Assembly (NCBI GenBank): GCA_019241645.1
Contig: JAFAWQ010000047.1
Location: 20,806 to 84,805 of the forward strand
Length of the DNA stretch: 64,000 nt
Reading direction: 5' to 3'
DNA from: Alphaproteobacteria bacterium
GTDB lineage: Bacteria > Pseudomonadota > Alphaproteobacteria > Micropepsales > Micropepsaceae
The notes beneath the pieces are model-generated. The model did not search any database and was not told the DNA's origin. It worked only from the letters and a program-made list of their open reading frames with translations. Positions 29,435 to 39,001 of this stretch are shown piece by piece (within the stretch, counting starts at the first letter, position 1; every line of letters starts with the position of its first letter). Made by a program: the position numbers and the translations under genes.

Positions 29435-31045
29435 CTAGAACGTGCGCTGAAACGTCAGCAAGACGAAGTCACGGTCGGCAAGCGGCTGCCTTTCCGGATA
29501 GCCAATGAAATGCGTGAAGGAGAGACTTCCCTGCCACACGGTTCGGTAGGTCGCTGCGACGCCGATCTGGAAGTTGCCGGAGCGTGCCGCCTGCGTTTCA
29601 TCCACGCTTGAGTTTCCCGCCAGACCATAGCCGAGGCCCATCGGCAGTTTCACATCGAGGCTCGGCAGCACCTGATAATATTGCGGCGTAAAGTTCGCGT
29701 GGAACGCCATTGCGAAGCGATCCGCGTAGTGGTCCAGCGCCGCGGGATTCCTGTCGATGGACATCCGGTAGTTGGCGGCCACCTCGGCGCTCAAATCGGC
29801 ACGCTGCCAGAACGATGACGAAGCGAAAGCGGTCTCGACCGAAACCTGCCCGTGCAGCGTTTCTCCGACGGCGTAGAGCGGATGGTCCGAATTATCGGCA
29901 CGCACGCCAAACGGCACCACCTGCGGATCGCTGGCCAGCGGCATGTTGCGGCGATACGAGAATTCTCCGGCAACGCCGCTGTCGGCGACATAGGTGCTGA
30001 AACTGGCGCCATAGAGTTCGATGCCCGTTGGGTAAACCAGCTTGTAGGTGCCGTCGCCGAAGCGCAGCGGCTCGAAATAGCGGCCCAGATACAGATAGGT
30101 TTCCGGCTCCTTGCCGTTGAACCTCAGCGCATAAAGTCCAAAATTGGCCTCGCTGCCGCTCACTTGCAGGGACAAGCCGAACTGGCCCGTATCCGGCGGA
30201 TGCTGATCGTCCATTCGGTACAGAAAGTGCTTGTTCGGCAGAAGGATCCGCTCGCCGCCGGCATCCAGATAATCGAAATAGCTGAAATAACTGCCCGAGC
30301 CGGGCAAAATGCTTTTTCGCCAGGCGAACTGATAATAACCGCTGATCGCAATATCCTCTGTCGGCTGAACCGTCAGCGAGGCCTGCCACACCGGCAAGAA
30401 AACCTGGTTGCTGTAAGACGAGGGCTGCGAAAGCTCCCGGTTGACGTCGCTCGGGGCCTGTCCCGCACCGATGCTGTTTTCCCCGAAAAAAACGCTCTCG
30501 CCCCACAGCAGTGCATAGCGGCCGACGCGAAACGAGGTGGGCACACCCCACGGCTCGAAAGCACCGTAAAGAAAGGCGTCGCCCAGCCTGGCATCCTCGC
30601 CCTGCAATGATCGCACGTCCGACGTGAAATGCCTGTGGCGCACGGAGAACGGGTTGAAAGTCTTCCGGGAGTCGTTGTCGTTGCGCTCGTGGTAGACAAA
30701 ATCGTACCAGGCCGTGCCGCTGAGCCTGAAGCCGAAATCGCCATGGGTCAGCTCGAGTTCTGAGAGAAGGTCGAACCGGTTGGAAATCAGCCCGGGGCTG
30801 AAATTACGATCGCCGTCATCCCAGTTCACGTTCTCGACCAGCTTTGGATCGCGGTCAAAAACCCGGAACGCGGCCGCATAACTGAGTGTATTGTCCCACC
30901 TCACGGTGAGCAGGTCATCGTGGTAGACTTCCGTCGCCATTGCTTCCGGGATAGCGCCACATGCGAAAATCAGGACCGCAACGCGGCGGATTTGCGCCGC
31001 CGCGCGCGCAAGGTTAGGCCAGAGAATGCGTTCCGGTCTTGGCAT
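29435..31045 (-). CDS. DUF1302-family outer-membrane beta-barrel protein
   Basis: 536 residues with an N-terminal export signal and many alternating, Tyr/Phe-rich strands ending in LLTFQRTF, the terminal-Phe signature of outer-membrane barrels. The start YHDDLLTVRWDNTLSYAAAFR and SYSNQVFLPVWQASL match DUF1302. In other Proteobacteria DUF1302 and DUF1329 genes pair up near RND exporters and hydrocarbon or steroid genes and are thought to move hydrophobic compounds. Here they are divergent. The starts overlap at 31026-31045, so one of them must lie further in. Confidence 0.85.
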   Translation of the reverse strand: MPRPERILWPNLARAAAQIRRVAVLIFACGAIPEAMATEVYHDDLLTVRWDNTLSYAAAFRVFDRDPKLVENVNWDDGDRNFSPGLISNRFDLLSELELTHGDFGFRLSGTAWYDFVYHERNDNDSRKTFNPFSVRHRHFTSDVRSLQGEDARLGDAFLYGAFEPWGVPTSFRVGRYALLWGESVFFGENSIGAGQAPSDVNRELSQPSSYSNQVFLPVWQASLTVQPTEDIAISGYYQFAWRKSILPGSGSYFSYFDYLDAGGERILLPNKHFLYRMDDQHPPDTGQFGLSLQVSGSEANFGLYALRFNGKEPETYLYLGRYFEPLRFGDGTYKLVYPTGIELYGASFSTYVADSGVAGEFSYRRNMPLASDPQVVPFGVRADNSDHPLYAVGETLHGQVSVETAFASSSFWQRADLSAEVAANYRMSIDRNPAALDHYADRFAMAFHANFTPQYYQVLPSLDVKLPMGLGYGLAGNSSVDETQAARSGNFQIGVAATYRTVWQGSLSFTHFIGYPERQPLADRDFVLLTFQRTF

Positions 31046-32468
31046 CGTGACGAAATGGCTTTGGCGGTATGTCCCTCACGGACGTACAGAACGGCATGAT
31101 GCGTGTCCGATCAACTCCTACGGCCGCTCGTGTCGCCTGGCCGTCCCGTTTGGCCTGTTGAGCCTGACGCTTTTTTCCTCGCCCGCTCAGGCCGCTTCCT
31201 CGCAGGAGGCCGAACGACTGCGCACCGATCTGACCCCTTTGGGCGCTGAGCGGGCCGCAAACAAGGACGGGAGCATTCCCGCCTGGACGGGTTCGCCGCT
31301 CGCTCGAAAAACGCCTGGCGAAGACCCTTTCCCCGCTGAAAAGCTGCTGTTTCGCATCGGTTCAAAGGATTTCGAACGGTATGGCGACAAGCTGCCGGAA
31401 GGCGCGAAAGCCATGTTCCGGCGCTTTCCGGACTATCGGATGGACATTTATCCCGCTCATCGTAGCGCGGCGTTTCCGGCATCGGTCTATGAAAGCGTTT
31501 TCCAAAACGCGACGCGGGCTCACGCCGCCGCGAAGGGAATCGCCTATGGCGTCGAAGGAGCCGCAGGCGGAGTCCCGTTTCCGATCCCCAGGAATGGCGC
31601 CGAGGTCGTCTGGAACCACCTGCTGGCGTATTGGGGCCCCGCTCGGGAGCTGCACGTCAACACCTATGTCGTGTCCCCCGACGGTCATGCCGAGCTATCG
31701 GCGGGCTACAACGAGATCGCCGACTTCCCCTATTATTATCCCGGCGCTACGCCGACTTCGTACGGCGGATATTATTTCAAAACGCGGCACATTCAGGACG
31801 CGCCGCCCGGTAGCGTCGGGCAGGGCTACCTGGATTGGCAGCCGATCGACACTGCCCGCTATAATTTTGCCGCCTGGCGGCTGTTGCCGGGCGAGCGGCG
31901 GGCGCGCCGTGGCCCCTCGCTCTCATACGATGTGCCGGATCCTGAAGCCTCGGGGTTCGAGAACCTGGACGAATACTACATCTTCTTCGGCGGACCCGAT
32001 CGCTACGACTGGAAGCTGCTTGGCAAGCGCGAGATGTATGTCCCGTACAACAACAACCGCTTCTATCAGAAAGCGACCTCGGAGCTGCTGGGCCCGAAGC
32101 ACGCCAATCCGGACAACCTCCGCTACGAACTGCACAGAGTTTGGGTGGTGGAAGGGACGCTCGCGCCTGGCAAGCATCATGTGGCGCCGCGCCGGCGGCT
32201 CTACATGGATGAGGACAGCTGGCTCGCGCTCTATAGCGACTCCTGGGACGAAAACGGGCATCTGTGGAAGTTCGCCCACGGCACGACCTATCTGATGCCG
32301 GAGAACCCGGCGCTCATTCTGGGCAGCCAGTTCGTCTACGACCTCACCCTTGGCGGGTATGTTTTGAGTTTCGCCTTCAACGCCGACCCGCGCGGCTATC
32401 GCATCACCGCTCCACATCCGGCAAGCATGTTCTCACCGGAAGCGTTCGCGGCGCGGGCGGTGCGCTAG
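31026..32468 (+). CDS. DUF1329-family outer-membrane/periplasmic protein
   Basis: 480 residues. An export signal (LAVPFGLLSLTLFSSPAQAA) is followed by the DUF1329 start: ERLRTDLTPLGAERAANKDGSIPAWTG. Later motifs include PFPIPRNGAEVVWNHL, NNNRFYQKATS and DEDSWLALYSDSWDENG. The fold resembles lipoprotein-localisation (LolA/LolB-like) barrels. It partners the divergent DUF1302 barrel. GTG 31047 would avoid the overlap with the DUF1302 start and is a reasonable alternative. The 3' end overlaps the anti-sigma gene by 4 bases on the opposite strand. Confidence 0.85.
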   Translation: MRSGLGIVTKWLWRYVPHGRTERHDACPINSYGRSCRLAVPFGLLSLTLFSSPAQAASSQEAERLRTDLTPLGAERAANKDGSIPAWTGSPLARKTPGEDPFPAEKLLFRIGSKDFERYGDKLPEGAKAMFRRFPDYRMDIYPAHRSAAFPASVYESVFQNATRAHAAAKGIAYGVEGAAGGVPFPIPRNGAEVVWNHLLAYWGPARELHVNTYVVSPDGHAELSAGYNEIADFPYYYPGATPTSYGGYYFKTRHIQDAPPGSVGQGYLDWQPIDTARYNFAAWRLLPGERRARRGPSLSYDVPDPEASGFENLDEYYIFFGGPDRYDWKLLGKREMYVPYNNNRFYQKATSELLGPKHANPDNLRYELHRVWVVEGTLAPGKHHVAPRRRLYMDEDSWLALYSDSWDENGHLWKFAHGTTYLMPENPALILGSQFVYDLTLGGYVLSFAFNADPRGYRITAPHPASMFSPEAFAARAVR

Positions 32469-33229
32469 GCCTCCAGTCCCGAATAGGCGAGGCTTGCGAG
32501 CCGCTGCATTTCGGCCGCCGACATTTCGCCGCTCATCACTGCGCCGATCACATCATCCTGCCAGATGCAAACCCGCAATCTGCCCTGCTTGAACTGATCG
32601 AACCGGGGCGTGCCCGACGAATGCCGCACATAGAGCGTGAAGGTGCGATTTTCCTTGTTCTTGTAAAGCAGCTCGGCTGCCTTGCCGCCCGGCACATTCG
32701 AATACAGGTGTGCACCGATCAGCCGGTAACCCATGCGCCGAAGATCGGGCGCGGAAAGCTTCATCGAGAAAGTGGCGGACAGAACGCGTCCCACCGCCAC
32801 GCCTTCGGCCGGTGCATTCACGGCAATCTTTCGTTGCACGGGATATTCATCGCTGCGCGCCGCGAGGGCCTCCGCGACGATGGTTTCCTCGTGCGGCCGC
32901 GACTGCTCGTAATACAACGTTCCTCCCACGGTCAGCATGATCGCTGCCGCAATTCCCGCGATCGCCTCGATCGAGAACAATTGCCGCCGGGGAGAAGATG
33001 CCCGATGGCACTCAATTTGCGACAACCATTGCGGCGGCAGCGGCTTTTCCAGCAGGCTCTCATACATGCCGGCCAGCCGAGCCTTGTCCGCCCGGAAAAG
33101 CGCGACGCGCTGGCCGAGATACGGATCCGCGGCGACCACAGTCTCGAGATCGGCGCGTTCCCCCGCTGTCAGTTCGCCGTCGATAAGGGCGTGAAGCCGC
33201 TCGTCAGGGACATGGACGTGTTCACTCAT
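32465..33229 (-). CDS. Transmembrane anti-sigma factor
   Basis: 254 residues. The N-terminal cytoplasmic zinc-less anti-sigma region has PDERLHALIDGELTAGERADLE and lacks the HxxxCxxC ZAS motif. A single membrane helix (AIAGIAAAIMLTVGGTLYY, about 100-118) and a periplasmic domain follow. It overlaps the ECF sigma gene (ATGA at 33226-33229), the standard arrangement for a sigma/anti-sigma pair. The periplasmic part probably senses envelope stress; the signal is unknown. Confidence 0.85.
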   Translation of the reverse strand: MSEHVHVPDERLHALIDGELTAGERADLETVVAADPYLGQRVALFRADKARLAGMYESLLEKPLPPQWLSQIECHRASSPRRQLFSIEAIAGIAAAIMLTVGGTLYYEQSRPHEETIVAEALAARSDEYPVQRKIAVNAPAEGVAVGRVLSATFSMKLSAPDLRRMGYRLIGAHLYSNVPGGKAAELLYKNKENRTFTLYVRHSSGTPRFDQFKQGRLRVCIWQDDVIGAVMSGEMSAAEMQRLASLAYSGLEA

Positions 33230-33783
33230 TGCCTCAACCTCCGCCGCGCGTCGAGCGAGGTGACGCTCGCGCTGCGTGGCGCAATTCCATTCTCCAGCGC
33301 AAAGCGCAGGCGTTCCCGCGCGCGCGCCAGCCGCGACATCACCGTGCCGATGGGGATGCGCAGATCCTCCGCGATCTCGCGGTAGTTCTTTCCCTCAAGT
33401 CCGACCAGCAGCAGGATTTGCCGGTGTTCCTCCGAGAGGCTCCCAAGCGCCGCGGCAAGTTCGTGCTGCGATGCCTCGCCGCTTGGGGGAACACTTATGG
33501 CGAAATCGTCGGCCAACTCCGTAATGTCCTCTTCGATTCCTCTGCTGCGCTTCCGGCGCAGTTCGTCGATATAAAGATTGTGCAGGATCGAGCGCAGCCA
33601 TGCTCCCAGCTTCTGCTGCTCGCGAAGGCGATCCCCCTGTTTCAGCGCTCGTTCGATGCAATCCTGCACAAGGTCATCTCCACTGGACACACTGCCCGAC
33701 AGTGCCGCCGCGTAGCGGCGCAAAGCGGGCAGCTGCGCGATCAGGGCGCTGTTGAACTCCTTCTGCGAATCCTGTCTGAGCAC
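33226..33783 (-). CDS. ECF RNA polymerase sigma factor
   Basis: 185 residues: sigma region 2 (LRRYAAALSGSVSSGDDLVQDCIERAL, WLRSILHNLYIDELRRKR) and region 4 (ALGSLSEEHRQILLLVGLEGKNYREIAEDL, IPIGTVMSRLARARERL). With its overlapping transmembrane anti-sigma partner it should be released by an envelope signal. It is not EcfG itself: no PhyR or NepR gene is adjacent and the partner is a membrane anti-sigma. Likely targets are the flanking envelope genes and itself. Confidence 0.9.
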   Translation of the reverse strand: MLRQDSQKEFNSALIAQLPALRRYAAALSGSVSSGDDLVQDCIERALKQGDRLREQQKLGAWLRSILHNLYIDELRRKRSRGIEEDITELADDFAISVPPSGEASQHELAAALGSLSEEHRQILLLVGLEGKNYREIAEDLRIPIGTVMSRLARARERLRFALENGIAPRSASVTSLDARRRLRQ

Positions 33784-34158
33784 AGCCGGGGCCGGTTCAG
33801 CCCTGGCGATGCCGAGCGACGGCGCGGTGCCTGGATGTCCTTTCCGTAATCATTCCTTGCCCTTCGTCGCCACATCCAAGAGACGGGGCGTGAACCAAGC
33901 TTATTCCGCGCCAACTTGTCATAGGTTTAAAAAATCCTTCAACCGGCGGGAATAAGAGTGGGCAACGGCGCGTCAATTATCTCACATGTTACCGACCCCA
34001 GGCGAGCCGGACCGGTTTTCCGACGCGTACCCAGTCAGCCTCAAGAGGAATGCGGATGACCGGCTCGGCCCGCAAGGACGAGCAGGTTGCCGCAGCGGCA
34101 GGAGCTGCCGCGGCGGTGCCGGTGTGTTTTCGTACCCCCCATCCGAGGACACACCGGC
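33784..34158 (-). other. Non-coding gap upstream of the sigma operon
   Basis: 375 bases with no convincing coding frame. The part nearest the sigma gene holds the candidate ECF promoter at 33880-33907. The AT-rich stretch at 33900-33990 is the least GC-rich piece of this area. The remaining GC-rich bases downstream of the membrane-protein gene show no clear terminator. Confidence 0.5.
33880..33907 (-). promoter_or_regulatory. Candidate ECF-type autoregulatory promoter
   Basis: On the minus strand GGAATA is followed after 16 bases by CGTCTC, 97 bases upstream of the sigma start. GGAAT-N16-CGTC is a common ECF promoter pattern and would fit autoregulation. The same -35/-10 pair was not checked across the rest of the window. 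Confidence 0.4.
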
Positions 34159-35556
34159 CTACCCGCCTACGGCCCGGCGAGGCCGCAGGCAAACCCAATA
34201 CAGCGTCGCCAGCGCCGAAAGATCGAGCAGATACAGGTACCGATAATCGCAGGCGAGCGAGAGAAAAAAGAAGCTCAGCGAGAACACGATGGAGCCGCCC
34301 AGCAGGCATATCCACGGTAAATCGGTAGCGCACCGGCGGTACAGCAGGAACGCCACCTCGCACAGGCTGAGAACAAGAAATGTGAGGTGCGAGAAGATCG
34401 AAGTGCCGACGAGGCGCCTCCCATACCAGTTCGCCATCCTGTCGCGTTGCGAAAACCGTGCCTTCAATCCGAGCTCGGCAAGCGGGCCGGAGGGCCCACG
34501 CACGCCCACTATGAAAGGAACACAGGCGCCGATTTGGGGAGTCCGAACAACCCAGCGGAAGATTTCCGCACGATGGCGCAGGTATGTGCCAGGCTTCGAG
34601 AACACGAATTCCAGCCACGGTTTGTGCAGGACATTTTCCGGCGCTTCCGCCAACGCCAGTTGCAGCGGTGCCGAGCGCGCCAGCGTGTCGCTGCGGACCG
34701 GGGAATAGAGTTGCGCGCCGTCATGTTTCAAACGCTCGAACAGCTTGGAATCGCGTTGCCGCAGCGCGGGACTATCGAGTGCGGGATCGTCGGCGAACGC
34801 TCCGGCGAGATCGTAGAACTCCAGCAGCCGCAACTGCTTCGCGGCACCGCCATCGTCCGGGATTCGCAGCGCCAAAGCGGCGTTCGTCATCCATACGATC
34901 ACCAAGCTCGAAACAACGGCGCTGGCGCCCATCAGTATCGCGCGGCCGCGTGCCATGCCGCTCCGAATGGCCATCCACGCCAGTGCAAGTCCGCCGAACG
35001 GCAACAGCAGAAATCCATTCTGACGCACCAATGCGGCGAGACAGAGCAACAGAAATGCCGCGCCCGCCGGCAGCCATCTCAACCTGTCGGCGTTCTGCCC
35101 CGCCACGGCGTGCGTGAGAGTTGCGAAGGCTGCGACGGCCGCATTGGCGAACAGCACGTCTTTCCACACCGTTCCCTGATAGAGAACGAATTGCGGCGTC
35201 AGCACGCAAAACAGCGCGCAGGGCACGGCGAGCCATGACACCGGTCGCGCGATGCGGAGCAGCAACAGCATGGCGCCCAGGAGCAGAAGCGCGTTGCCGG
35301 CAACGAAAAGCGCCGTGCCCGGGATCACCGCATCGCCCAATCCCAGCAGCCACGACATGATCGGCGGATGCCAGCCGCTGTAGATGCCGGTGCGGCCTTC
35401 CAGAAGCTGGATTACAGAATCGTAAGACAGATAGCCCGGGAGGCTTGCCGCCATGGAAATGCCAAAACCCAGCGTGAGAACCAATGCCGTCGCGATGGCT
35501 GGAAGCGGCGAGTCAGGTTCGTGACGGCGCAGAAAATTGCCATACGCGTGGGCCAT
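34159..35556 (-). CDS. Polytopic GT-C-like membrane protein
   Basis: 465 residues with about 10-12 transmembrane helices. After TM1 comes SYDSVIQLLEGRTGIYSGWHPPIMSWLLG, and later YQGTVWKDVLFA and LVRQNGFLLLPFGG. The D/E residue in the first periplasmic loop is a GT-C feature, so a lipid-linked sugar transferase of the GT39/DUF6020 kind is likely; the acceptor is unknown. It is divergent from the large polysaccharide synthase with only 28 bases between starts, so the two may share control. Confidence 0.7.
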   Translation of the reverse strand: MAHAYGNFLRRHEPDSPLPAIATALVLTLGFGISMAASLPGYLSYDSVIQLLEGRTGIYSGWHPPIMSWLLGLGDAVIPGTALFVAGNALLLLGAMLLLLRIARPVSWLAVPCALFCVLTPQFVLYQGTVWKDVLFANAAVAAFATLTHAVAGQNADRLRWLPAGAAFLLLCLAALVRQNGFLLLPFGGLALAWMAIRSGMARGRAILMGASAVVSSLVIVWMTNAALALRIPDDGGAAKQLRLLEFYDLAGAFADDPALDSPALRQRDSKLFERLKHDGAQLYSPVRSDTLARSAPLQLALAEAPENVLHKPWLEFVFSKPGTYLRHRAEIFRWVVRTPQIGACVPFIVGVRGPSGPLAELGLKARFSQRDRMANWYGRRLVGTSIFSHLTFLVLSLCEVAFLLYRRCATDLPWICLLGGSIVFSLSFFFLSLACDYRYLYLLDLSALATLYWVCLRPRRAVGG

Positions 35557-35584
35557 GCCTATTTAGAGCGCCGAAGGGACGAGC

Positions 35585-38500
35585 GTGACAAAGCCAATTT
35601 TTCAGGACCGCACCGGGCGGCGCGCCGCCCGCGTGAATTTGATCGGGTGGCTGATCGCCGGCCTGGCCATTGTGCTCGGCGGTGTCTTCACCGTCACCCT
35701 GTTCGCGCCCACCCGGATGGATGCCGCAAAGTTGCCGGGGCAGATCAATGCCGTGCGGATCCAGAGTCTCGAAAAAACGGCCACGGCGCCGCGCCTGATG
35801 CGCTCGGCGATGCAGCTGGCCGCCGAAGCGAGAGCGAAGCGGCTGAAGGATATTCTGAAAAAGATTCAGGCGCGCGAACGCAATGCGCGCGTGCACGCCA
35901 GCGCGCAGACCAAACCTGCTGGACGGCCGCTGTCCATCGCCTTCTACCCAAACTGGGAGCCCTCGGCGTACGACTCGCTGCGCTTGGCACTGCCGTCGCT
36001 CGACTGGGTTGTGCCCACCTGGCTTAGTTTGCAGGGGCCGCAGCTGAAGCTGAAAGACGCTTACAGCCGGAAGGTTGAGCTGCTGATCCGGGGGCGTCCG
36101 AAGGTTGCCATCTTGCCGGTGATCCAGAATTCCACTCTGGGAAAGTGGGACGGTGCCGGCATGGCGGCTTTGCTAGCCGACAAGGACCGGCGAGGCTCTC
36201 TCGTTCGCGACCTTTCCTCGTACCTCGGCCGGCGCAAGTTGCAGGGCATCGTGGTGGACTTCGAGGCTATGCCCGACGCCGCGCTGCTGGATCTCGGCGC
36301 GTTCCTCAGGGAATTGCATGCCGCATTCGCACCGCGTGGCTGGACAGTGGCCGTCGCCGCGCCATTCGCGAACGACAAATGGCCGTTCGCAGATTTCGCC
36401 AAAAACATCGATTACACGCTGCTGATGGCCTATGATGAACATGCCTCACCGGCCGCGCCCGGAAGCATCGCGGGCCAGACCTGGTTCGAGAACCTTCTGG
36501 ACAGGCGCATGGAAGTCCTTTCCCCGGAACGCACCATCGTAGCGCTCGGCAGCTACGCCTACGACTGGAATTCCGAAGACGTCGACAGCCTGTCGTTCGA
36601 GGAAGCGGTCATCGCCGCCAACGACTCCGACGCGACCGTCGATTTCGATCCGCAAACCAACAACCCGCACTTCTCATATGTGGAGGAGGATCATACCCGC
36701 CACGACGTCTGGCTGCTGGATGGCGTGACCGCTTACAACCAGATCCATTCCGCCGACGTTTATCGGCCGGCCGGCTATGCCATCTGGCGCCTGGGCAGCG
36801 AGGATCCTTCCGTCTGGTCCGTGGTTGGGCGGCGATACGGGATGCCGGCACCTTACGCGTTGCACAAAATTCCCATCATTGAGGACATCGATTTCGAAGG
36901 TTCGGGGGAATTTCTCCGCGTCGAGGCGCAGCCGCAATCGGGAGCGCGGAATTTCGATGTCGAGAAAGCAACCGGGGACATCGACGACGAGCGCTACACC
37001 AAATTGCCGACCGGATATGTCATCCGCCAGTTCGGCGCGGCGCGCAAAACGGTCGCGCTGACGTTCGACGACGGTCCCGATCCCGAATGGACACCGCAGA
37101 TTCTCGACATCCTACGTGCCGAGCACGTCCCGGCCACCTTCTTCGTCATTGGCAGCAATGCGGAGGCCTATCCGGAGCTGGTGCGGCAGATGGTGGAGGA
37201 CGGCCATGAGGTCGGCAACCACACTTTCACGCATCCCAATTTGTCGGAAACGCCGCCGCGCGTCGTGCAACTAGAGCTAAACGCGACGCAGAGGCTGTTC
37301 CAGGCGCTCACCGGGCGATCCATGCGCCTCTTCCGTCCGCCCTATCTCGGAGATGCGGAGCCGACCGATGAAGAGCAGATCCTGCCGGTGCAGGTGGCGC
37401 AGGACATGGGCTACATCACGGTGGGCGAGCATGTCGATCCGGTGGATTGGGAACTACCCGGCGCAGACAAGATCGTAGAGCGCGCGATGCGGATGGTGCA
37501 TAGCGCCAAGTCGAACTCACCGCGCAACATCGTTCTGTTTCACGATGCCGGCGGCGACCGCTCGCAAACGGTGGCGGCACTGCCGATACTGATCGAGAAG
37601 CTGAGGGCGGAAGGATATCGCTTCGTGCCCGCCTCGGGACTTGTGGGTTTCAGTCGCGACCAGGCCATGCCGCCGCTCGCCGATAACATGTCGGTGGTCG
37701 CCGATCGGGTGGTGTTCTACGCGTTGAGCAAATTCGGACGCCTGCTGCACTGGGCATTTCTGCTGGCGATCTGGCTGGGCATTGGGCGCGTGCTCTTCCT
37801 GATTTTTCTGGCGGCCCGCAACTTCCGTAGCGAACAGCGGCAGACGAAGGCACCGCCTCTTTCGGATGCGATTCAAGTTTCCGTCGTCATTCCCGCCTAC
37901 AATGAGGAGCGCGTGATCGTGCGCTCGGTGCGGCGCATTCTGGAAAGCACCCATCGCAACTTGCAGATCGTGGTGGTGGATGATGGCTCGAAGGACGACA
38001 CCTTTGGCGTGCTCACGGCCAATTTTGCCAATGATGCTCGCGTCACTTTGCTCCGCATCGCAAACAGCGGAAAGGCGCACGCGCTGAATGCAGGCCTCGC
38101 GCAGGCGCAAGGCGACGTCGTCGTGGCGCTCGACGCCGACACCATCTTCAAGCGGGACGCCATTGCGCGGCTGGTGCGCTGGTTTTCCAATCCGCAAATC
38201 GGCGCCGTCGCCGGCAACGCGAAGGTCGGCAACCGCATCAACATGATCACGCGCTGGCAGGCGCTGGAATATATTGGCGCGCAAAATCTGGAACGCCGGG
38301 CGCTGGCGGCGCTTGGAACGCTGACGGTTGTCCCGGGCGCGATCGGCGCCTGGCGGCGCAGCGCGGTCGCGCAGCTAGGCGGCTTTCCGGGCGACACGGT
38401 GGCGGAAGATCAGGATCTCACCATCGCGCTGCAACGGGCAGGCTATCGCGTGTTGTTCGACAGTTCGGCGATTGCCTGGACGGAAGCACCGACGACATTC

Positions 38501-39001
38501 GGCGGCCTTGCCCGTCAGCGATTCCGCTGGGCCTATGGGACGCTGCAATGCCTGTGGAAATACCGCGCCCTCACCTTCAATCCGCGCTATCGCGCCCTGG
38601 GCATGATCGCCCTGCCGCAGGTCTGGCTGTTCCAGATCGTGCTGACGGCGCTGGCGCCGGTGGCGGACCTGATGTTGCTGTGGCAACTCATCTGGCAGGG
38701 TGCGGCCTATCTCGAACATGGCGCGGAGTTCAACAATGACAGCCTGATCAAGACCGGGCTCTATTATGGATTGTTCGTGCTAGTCGACATGGCCGCCGCC
38801 GGATTCGGCTTTCTCATTGAAGGCAAGGAGCAGAAACGGCTGCTCATCAGCCTGCCGCTGCAACGCTTCGGCTACCGGCAACTGATGTATTACGTGGTCG
38901 TCCGTTCGATCTTCTCGGCGCTGAAAGGCGCGGTGGTGGGCTGGGGCAAGCTCGAACGAACAGCGACGGTTACCCACGTCGAGGCGCAGGAACTCGCGTA
39001 G
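35585..39001 (+). CDS. Single-chain GH18 / NodB deacetylase / GT2 polysaccharide synthase
   Basis: 1138 residues starting at GTG 35585 (GAAGGGA 6 bases upstream). Order: N-terminal membrane helix (about 15-38); GH18-like domain (about 116-430, catalytic strand GIVVDFEAM near 222-228); NodB deacetylase (about 488-680, TFDDGPDPEWTPQIL, GHEVGNHTFTHPNL, RLFRPPYLGD); membrane helix (718-745); GT2 (762-1000, IPAYNEE, ALDADT, AEDQD, Q978RFRW); C-terminal helices. The GT2 is processive, of the NodC/PgaC/chitin-synthase kind. Synthase, deacetylase and hydrolase in one chain resemble a fused PgaB-PgaC, suggesting a partly deacetylated poly-GlcNAc-like product (inference). Confidence 0.9.
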   Translation: MTKPIFQDRTGRRAARVNLIGWLIAGLAIVLGGVFTVTLFAPTRMDAAKLPGQINAVRIQSLEKTATAPRLMRSAMQLAAEARAKRLKDILKKIQARERNARVHASAQTKPAGRPLSIAFYPNWEPSAYDSLRLALPSLDWVVPTWLSLQGPQLKLKDAYSRKVELLIRGRPKVAILPVIQNSTLGKWDGAGMAALLADKDRRGSLVRDLSSYLGRRKLQGIVVDFEAMPDAALLDLGAFLRELHAAFAPRGWTVAVAAPFANDKWPFADFAKNIDYTLLMAYDEHASPAAPGSIAGQTWFENLLDRRMEVLSPERTIVALGSYAYDWNSEDVDSLSFEEAVIAANDSDATVDFDPQTNNPHFSYVEEDHTRHDVWLLDGVTAYNQIHSADVYRPAGYAIWRLGSEDPSVWSVVGRRYGMPAPYALHKIPIIEDIDFEGSGEFLRVEAQPQSGARNFDVEKATGDIDDERYTKLPTGYVIRQFGAARKTVALTFDDGPDPEWTPQILDILRAEHVPATFFVIGSNAEAYPELVRQMVEDGHEVGNHTFTHPNLSETPPRVVQLELNATQRLFQALTGRSMRLFRPPYLGDAEPTDEEQILPVQVAQDMGYITVGEHVDPVDWELPGADKIVERAMRMVHSAKSNSPRNIVLFHDAGGDRSQTVAALPILIEKLRAEGYRFVPASGLVGFSRDQAMPPLADNMSVVADRVVFYALSKFGRLLHWAFLLAIWLGIGRVLFLIFLAARNFRSEQRQTKAPPLSDAIQVSVVIPAYNEERVIVRSVRRILESTHRNLQIVVVDDGSKDDTFGVLTANFANDARVTLLRIANSGKAHALNAGLAQAQGDVVVALDADTIFKRDAIARLVRWFSNPQIGAVAGNAKVGNRINMITRWQALEYIGAQNLERRALAALGTLTVVPGAIGAWRRSAVAQLGGFPGDTVAEDQDLTIALQRAGYRVLFDSSAIAWTEAPTTFGGLARQRFRWAYGTLQCLWKYRALTFNPRYRALGMIALPQVWLFQIVLTALAPVADLMLLWQLIWQGAAYLEHGAEFNNDSLIKTGLYYGLFVLVDMAAAGFGFLIEGKEQKRLLISLPLQRFGYRQLMYYVVVRSIFSALKGAVVGWGKLERTATVTHVEAQELA

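Noticed and set aside
33989..34618. Minus-strand frame below the GT-C-like gene
   Set aside because: Overlaps that gene in another frame, Arg/Pro-rich, no homology pattern.
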